This document shows positions 59,040 through 64,000 of a DNA stretch of 64,000 nt, piece after piece. How positions within the stretch are numbered: position 1 is the first letter of the stretch; each line of letters opens with the position of its first letter. The stretch comes from Myxococcaceae bacterium (lineage in GTDB: Bacteria; Myxococcota; Myxococcia; Myxococcales; Myxococcaceae): the NCBI GenBank assembly GCA_016793095.1, contig JAEUJQ010000083.1:233919-297918 (forward strand). The letters run 5' to 3'. A program made the translations under genes and the position numbers. Below the pieces are notes generated by a model. It saw only the letters and a program-made list of their open reading frames with translations, searched no databases and was not told the DNA's origin.

Positions 59040-60737
59040 CTCCGAGCGCCGAGAGCTTCGTCGCGAGCGTCGCATCGAGCGGGGTCGTCGGGGTGAAGGT
59101 CGCGCCTTTGCGGTTCGACGGCCCCAGCGCTGCGAGTCCTCGCAGCAGGTGGCCGTCTGCGTCGGTTCCAGGCCCCGAGATCGCCAGCGAGCCCTTCTCG
59201 AAGACCCACGTGTGCTGCTTCGAGTCGCCAAGCTCAGGACGAACTTCGAGCGCCGCGGGACCGAGCTTCGGGAAGATCGCGTGAAAGGCCTCTGGCTCGA
59301 TCGACTCGACGATCAGCCGCTCGACGCGTTTGACCCACTTCGCCTTCGCGATGATCGGCGCGGCCTCTTTGCGCACCTGCCCCGCGAGGTGCACGACCTT
59401 CAGCTTCGGCAACGTCATCGAGTCGAGGTGACGGCTCGCCGCGCCCACGCCGGTCTCGTCGTCGTTCCACGAGACGTGAACCCCGAGCGTCGTCAGGCGC
59501 GCCGCCAGCTTCTTCGGAACCGCATCGAGCATCACCGCCGGCACTGCGAAGTCACGAACGGCTTGGAGCAGGGGAGACGCAATCAGCGCACGGAGCACTT
59601 CGGAGTCTCCACCATCGATCCACAGCCGCTCGAGCGTCGCGAGTTGCGGCTCATCGGGTGGCGGAGCGTTTCCGGCGGGGCCCAGTGCACCAGGTCGATG
59701 CCGGTCAGCACCCCGCCCTGAAATCGAATCGACCCGTTCCGTTTGCTCTTCCAGAACGCGCGCAGCCAATCGCGCTCGTGCTTCTTCTGGAGTGTGGCCA
59801 TGCGCTTCCTGGCCTTCGGCTCGAGGTTCGAGGACAGCTGCAGCGCCATGAACTCACCGCGTGGGTTGCCCTGCTCTTGAAGCCAGTCGGCGAAGGTGTG
59901 CCGGCGCGAGAGTTCGTGGGGCGCTTCACCGAGCCAGGTCAGGAAGTCGGCTTCTGACTTCGGCCCCGAAGACTTCGGCTTCGCGCCTGCCGTGGCTCTG
60001 GGCTTCTCGTTCGAGACCGCGAGCTCGAGCCAGGCCAGTGAAGGAATCGCGGCGCAGAGCTGCTGAGTCGCCTTGCGATGGCTCGAGTCACCGTGGGCGA
60101 TCAGCGCCAGGGCGAGCAGCGGGAAGATCGCCGTTGCCGGGTCGAAACGAACGGGCGGGCGTTCGATCAGCGTTGTCGCCGCATCGGCGATCGCCGGCGT
60201 TCGCGGGAACGAGATCAGCCGCACCAGTCGTTCGGCGATGTCGGTCGCGGGCCCTTCACCCAGTCGAGAGAGCAGGTCGGGAAGATCGGCTTCGCGACCT
60301 GCATCCACACGCTCGAGCCACGCCGTCTGCAGCGCTGCGCGGGGCCCGGCCGGCAACGCGCTCCCACGCGCGCCCTTCGTGAGCGGCTTTCGGGGGCCGA
60401 GCAACCGAGCCGCGCCCCGTGCAACCAGGTCTCGCCACTTCGGAACCAGATCGTTTGGCGCGTTCACCTTCTTCAGCGAGTCAGCGAAGGACGCGGGGGC
60501 CCCATGGAGCACCAGGGCTCCGAGCGCGGCGCACCCAGTACCCAGTTGCTCGCGAAACCGAATGGGGAACCGCTGGAACCACGCCGCCGCCGCCTCGGCG
60601 ATCGCATGGTGTTTCGGCCAGGTCGCGAGCACGAGAAGCCGCGCTTCGAGCTTCGGCACGCTCGTCTCTTCGAGGGCTGCGAGCACGGCCTTCAGGTTCG
60701 CCGGGTCCTTCGAGGCGGCCAGCGCGTTCCAGTCCAT
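59020..60737 (-). pseudogene. Repeat-companion (TIGR02996-type) protein gene with one-base frameshift
   Basis: Two overlapping minus-strand frames together make one protein of about 570 residues. The first part (from ATG 60737) is helical HEAT-like and ends with the repeat-companion signature EADFLTWLGEAPHELSRRH...FADWLQEQGNPRGEFMALQL. The frame then fails near 59670. The continuation in the other frame (PQLATLERLWIDGG...) is the expected LRR-like tail. At 59669-59671 the minus strand reads GGAAACG; adding one A (GGAAAACG) restores PENAPPPDEPQLATLERL, in line with the family. So either a single-base deletion or an error in an A run is likely. The stop TAG (59020-59022) overlaps the convergent gene by 20 bases. 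Confidence 0.85.
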
Positions 60738-60805
60738 GGCCGCGCACTCTGCCGCTGTCGTGTTTGCTCGACCAGCCGGGCGGGTGGGCGTTACACCGCC
60801 GGGCC

Positions 60806-63004
60806 ATGCGAAGACTCATGCTGCTGTCCCTGTTCGCCCTTTCCTGCGCCTCGACTCAAGACGCGGTGAAGCCCGAGCCGAAGGTGGCTGAAGCGATGGT
60901 CGACGCCGGCGTTCCCCCCGCTCCGGAGCCCAAGAAGCCGATGGTCCCCCCGACACGCACGCAGGTCATCAAAGAGACGATTCACGGCCTTTCGCTCGCC
61001 GACCCGTTCCGTTGGCTCGAAGACGAGAAGTCGCCCGAGGTGCAGGCGTGGATGAAGGCGCAGGACGACTTCACGCGACAGAACCTGCATGCGCTGCCGG
61101 GCCGCGAGTGGCTGACGAAGCGGTACACCGAGCTCTACTACCTCGACGCGATCAGCATTCCGGTGAAGCGCGCAGGCCGGTACTTCTACACGCGCCAGCG
61201 CAAGGACAAGGAGAAGGCCGTCGTCTACTGGAAGGACGAGAAGGGCGACGAGCACGTGCTGCTCGACCCGAACACCTGGTCGACCGACAACACGGTCTCG
61301 CTCGGCGTCTGGGTGCCCTCGTGGGACGGCAAGACGGTCGTCTTCGCCGAGAAGCCGAACGCGGCTGACGAATCGACGTTGTACGTGCTCGACGTCGACT
61401 CGGGCCAGCGCTCGAAGATCGACGTGATCACCGGCGGCAAGTACGCGAGCCCCTCGTGGACGCCGGACAACAAGGCCTTCATCTACGAGTGGCTGCCCAT
61501 CGACGCCAAGATTCCCGTCTCGGAGCGCCCCGGCTACTGCGAGGTGAAGAAGCACGTGCTCGGCGACGACCCGGCGAAAGACGAACAGCTGCACCCGCGC
61601 ACTGGCGACCCGAAGACGTTCATCGGGGGCTCGGTCTCTCGCGACGGCAAGTACCTGTTCATCTCGATCATGCGTGGGTGGAACGAGAACGACGTGTTCT
61701 TCAAGAAGGTCGGCGTCGACAAGGAGTGGAAGCTGCTCATCAAGGGCAAAGACGCGAAGTACAGCGTCGACGTCTGGAAAGACGTCTTCTACGTGTTCAC
61801 CGACGAGGGCGCGCCGAACAAGCGCCTGTTCTCGGCAGACCCGAAGAAGCCCGAACGCGCGAACTGGAAGGAGCTGATCGCCGAAGACAAAGACGTCGCG
61901 CGCGACTCGTTCGCGATCGTCGGCGGCCACTTCGCGATCTCGGGTCTCAAGAAGGCCGTCAGCGTCGTCGACGTGTTCGACTTCAAGGGCAAGAAGGTGC
62001 GGGCGGTCGAGCTGCCGGGCCTGGGCACGGCGTCGAACCTTGTCGGTCTGGAAGACGACGACGAGGCCTACTACGCGTTCTCGAGCTTCACGATGCCGCG
62101 CCAGATCTTCAAGTCGAGCGTGAAGACCGGCAAGTCGGAGCTGTGGGCGAGCGTCGACGTGCCAGTCGACCCCACGCGCTTCGAGGTGCGTCAGGTCTTC
62201 TACCCGTCGAAAGATGGCACCCAGATCTCGATGTTCATCGTCGCGAAGAAAGACGTCGTGCTCGACGGCAACAACCCGGTGCTGCTCTACGGCTATGGCG
62301 GCTTCGACATCAGCCTCACCAGCGCCTTCACCTCGTTCATCTACCCGTGGCTCGAGGCTGGCGGCGTGTACGCGGTGCCGAACCTGCGCGGCGGTGGCGA
62401 GTACGGCAAGGCGTGGCACGACGCAGGGAAGGGCGCCAACAAGCAGAACGTGTTCGACGACTTCCACGCCGCGGCCGAGTACCTGGTGAAGGAGAAGTGG
62501 ACGACGGCGAAGCGGCTGGCCATTCGTGGCGGCTCGAACGGCGGTTTGCTCGTCGGCACCGCGATGGCCCAGCGCCCTGAGCTCTATGGCTCGGTCATCT
62601 GCGCCGTGCCGCTGCTCGACATGGTGCGCTACCACCTCTACGGCTCGGGTAAGACGTGGATTCCCGAGTACGGCGACCCCGAGAAGCCCGAAGAGCTCAA
62701 GGTGCTCGCGGCCTATTCGCCGTACCACCACATCGTCGAGAACGGCACCTACCCCCAGCTGCTCATGATGTCGGCCGATCACGACGATCGCGTCGACCCG
62801 TTCCACGCCCGCAAGTTCGTGGCCATGGTGCAGCACTCGACGAAGGGCAAGGGCACCTCGTGGCTGCGCATCGAGATGAACGCCGGCCATGGCGGCGCCG
62901 ATCAAGTCGCCAAGTCGATCGAATCGTCGGTCGACCAGATCGCGTTCCTGTTCTCGACGCTCGGCGTTACGCCTCCCACTGCGGCGGTCACGAAGTCGAA
63001 CTGA
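60806..63004 (+). CDS. Prolyl oligopeptidase, exported lipoprotein type
   Basis: This 732-residue S9A serine peptidase cleaves peptides after proline. The N-terminus is a signal peptide ending in LFALSCAST, a likely lipobox, so the enzyme should be periplasmic or surface-tethered. A beta-propeller covers about residues 130-460, and the alpha/beta-hydrolase domain holds the triad S577 (GGSNGG), D661 (DHDDRV) and H695 (NAGHGGA). It closely fits the Myxococcus prolyl endopeptidase pattern. A start earlier than 60806 is unlikely because the preceding codons overlap a divergent gene. Confidence 0.95.
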   Translation: MRRLMLLSLFALSCASTQDAVKPEPKVAEAMVDAGVPPAPEPKKPMVPPTRTQVIKETIHGLSLADPFRWLEDEKSPEVQAWMKAQDDFTRQNLHALPGREWLTKRYTELYYLDAISIPVKRAGRYFYTRQRKDKEKAVVYWKDEKGDEHVLLDPNTWSTDNTVSLGVWVPSWDGKTVVFAEKPNAADESTLYVLDVDSGQRSKIDVITGGKYASPSWTPDNKAFIYEWLPIDAKIPVSERPGYCEVKKHVLGDDPAKDEQLHPRTGDPKTFIGGSVSRDGKYLFISIMRGWNENDVFFKKVGVDKEWKLLIKGKDAKYSVDVWKDVFYVFTDEGAPNKRLFSADPKKPERANWKELIAEDKDVARDSFAIVGGHFAISGLKKAVSVVDVFDFKGKKVRAVELPGLGTASNLVGLEDDDEAYYAFSSFTMPRQIFKSSVKTGKSELWASVDVPVDPTRFEVRQVFYPSKDGTQISMFIVAKKDVVLDGNNPVLLYGYGGFDISLTSAFTSFIYPWLEAGGVYAVPNLRGGGEYGKAWHDAGKGANKQNVFDDFHAAAEYLVKEKWTTAKRLAIRGGSNGGLLVGTAMAQRPELYGSVICAVPLLDMVRYHLYGSGKTWIPEYGDPEKPEELKVLAAYSPYHHIVENGTYPQLLMMSADHDDRVDPFHARKFVAMVQHSTKGKGTSWLRIEMNAGHGGADQVAKSIESSVDQIAFLFSTLGVTPPTAAVTKSN

Positions 63005-63059
63005 CGCAGGTGTGGGAGTAGAAGCGTCTTCGCCGTCTCATCTTCCGGAGAAACCCCGA

Positions 63060-64000
63060 GTGAAGCCCCTGCCGCTGTTGCCTCTGCGAGACATCGTCCT
63101 CTTCCCGCACGAGGTGCGTCCTCTCTACGTCGGTCGCGAGAAGTCCATCGCGGCGCTGAAGGAGGCGATGAACCGCAAGGCGACCGAGGGCAAGGCGCTG
63201 TTGCTCCTCTCGGCGCAGAAGAAGGCGAAGACGAACGACCCGACGCCCGACGAGGTCTTCCACTTCGCCACGCTCGGTCAGGTCGTGCAGCTGCTGCCGC
63301 TGCCCGATGGAACGGTGAAGGTGCTCGTCGAGGGCATCTCGCGCGCCCGCCTCACCAACTTCCTGCCCACCGAGCCGTACTTCGAGTGCGAGTACGAGCC
63401 GATCGTCGAGCCGCCGTCGACGGCCGCCGAGCTCGAAGCGCTGATGCGGGCCGTGCAGGCCACCTTCAAGGCCTTCGTCGAGCTCAACAAGCGCATCGCG
63501 CCCGAGCTCATGCAGCAGGTGGCGTTGATCGAAGACCCCAGCCGCCTCGCCGACACCATCGGCGTGCACCTCGCGCTCAAGCTGCCCGAGAAGCAGGCCC
63601 TGCTCGAGACCGAGGCTCCCGCCAAGCGGCTCGAGAAGCTCTACGAGCTGATGCAGGGCGAGATCGAGATCCTGAAGGTCGAGAAGAAGATCCGCTCCCG
63701 CGTCAAGAAGCAGATGGAGAAGACGCAGAAGGAGTACTACCTCAACGAGCAGATGCAGGCGATCCAGCGGGAGCTGGGCGACAAGGGCGACGACGGCAAG
63801 ACCGAGATCCAGGAGCTCGAGGAGAAGCTGAAGGCGAAGAAGCTCTCCAAAGAAGCTCACGCCCGGATGAAGAAGGAGATCAAGAAGCTGAAGATGATGG
63901 GCCCGATGAGCGCGGAAGCGACCGTCGTGCGCAACTACATCGACTGGGTGCTCTCGCTGCCCTGGGGCGAAGAGACGAAGGACAAGATCGACGTCGACGA
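63060..64000 (+). CDS. lon: Lon protease, N-terminal part (3' end outside window)
   Basis: The frame runs off the window after 313 codons. GTG 63060 has GGAG nine bases upstream and gives [21 protein letters not shown], the conserved start of the Lon substrate-binding (LAN) domain. The following helical linker with its coiled coil ([19 protein letters not shown]) and [14 protein letters not shown] lies just before the AAA+ module, which is outside. Myxobacteria commonly have two lon genes (lonV and lonD); which this is cannot be told from the N-terminus alone. Confidence 0.95.
   Translation, partial: MKPLPLLPLRDIVLFPHEVRPLYVGREKSIAALKEAMNRKATEGKALLLLSAQKKAKTNDPTPDEVFHFATLGQVVQLLPLPDGTVKVLVEGISRARLTNFLPTEPYFECEYEPIVEPPSTAAELEALMRAVQATFKAFVELNKRIAPELMQQVALIEDPSRLADTIGVHLALKLPEKQALLETEAPAKRLEKLYELMQGEIEILKVEKKIRSRVKKQMEKTQKEYYLNEQMQAIQRELGDKGDDGKTEIQELEEKLKAKKLSKEAHARMKKEIKKLKMMGPMSAEATVVRNYIDWVLSLPWGEETKDKIDVD

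Noticed and set aside
59640..59700. Programmed -1 ribosomal frameshift in the repeat-companion gene
   Set aside because: The site is CCG GAA ACG without an X-XXY-YYZ heptamer; a single missing A in a run explains it more simply.

Overview
The window is strongly GC-rich and almost fully coding. It looks like a chromosomal segment of a myxobacterium (Myxococcota). The basis is the many Gly/Ala-linker lipoproteins, Cys-rich lipoproteins with a MopE-like acidic metal-binding motif, a repeat-companion (TIGR02996-type) protein, a Myxococcus-type prolyl oligopeptidase and a chromosomal tig-clpP-clpX-lon neighbourhood. No phage, integrase, intact insertion sequence or CRISPR array is visible.

Layout. 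1-2642: the end of a tightly coupled lysine-fermentation operon (kamD tail, a small exported protein, kamE, kal, kce). 2845-10594: lipoproteins, a GspE_N/GAF/class III cyclase signalling protein, mutS, a membrane protein and a tiny knottin-like lipoprotein. 11048-19948: a Cys-rich lipoprotein, heme A synthase (ctaA), a large CehA-type metallohydrolase lipoprotein, a SpoU methyltransferase, an orphan membrane protein and NAD kinase. 20054-20424: a 46/47-bp tandem repeat arranged as a 93-bp higher-order unit between two convergent genes. 20425-26336: two translationally coupled helical-repeat giants (TPR, HEAT+BRCT). 26449-30974: fusA, an exported protein and argS. 31251-40917: an M23 peptidase/B-lectin lipoprotein, a candidate clan CD cysteine peptidase, a two-subunit FAD/[2Fe-2S] amine dehydrogenase and a very Cys-rich surface lipoprotein.

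40930-50013: two tRNAs (Arg, His), a padR-MFS-chrA operon, an in-frame chimera of a response regulator/AAA+ module with a multiheme cytochrome tail, an SPFH plus NAD-kinase-like gene pair behind a promoter covered by two palindromes, a GNAT enzyme, an Lgt-like paralogue and two tRNAs (Lys, Leu) separated by a terminator. 50015-64000: a membrane protein that starts one base after tRNA-Leu, a 1447-residue helical-repeat protein, tig-clpP-clpX, a Coa1/Sel1-like protein, a frameshifted repeat-companion gene, a prolyl oligopeptidase lipoprotein and the first third of lon.

The most unusual items are the SPFH/NADK-like pair with its double operator, the regulator-cytochrome chimera, the candidate caspase-fold peptidase, the possible leaderless mRNA released by tRNA-Leu processing, the 93-bp repeat block and the shifted gene boundary in the FAD dehydrogenase pair. 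All functional calls come from reading motifs; no database search was possible.
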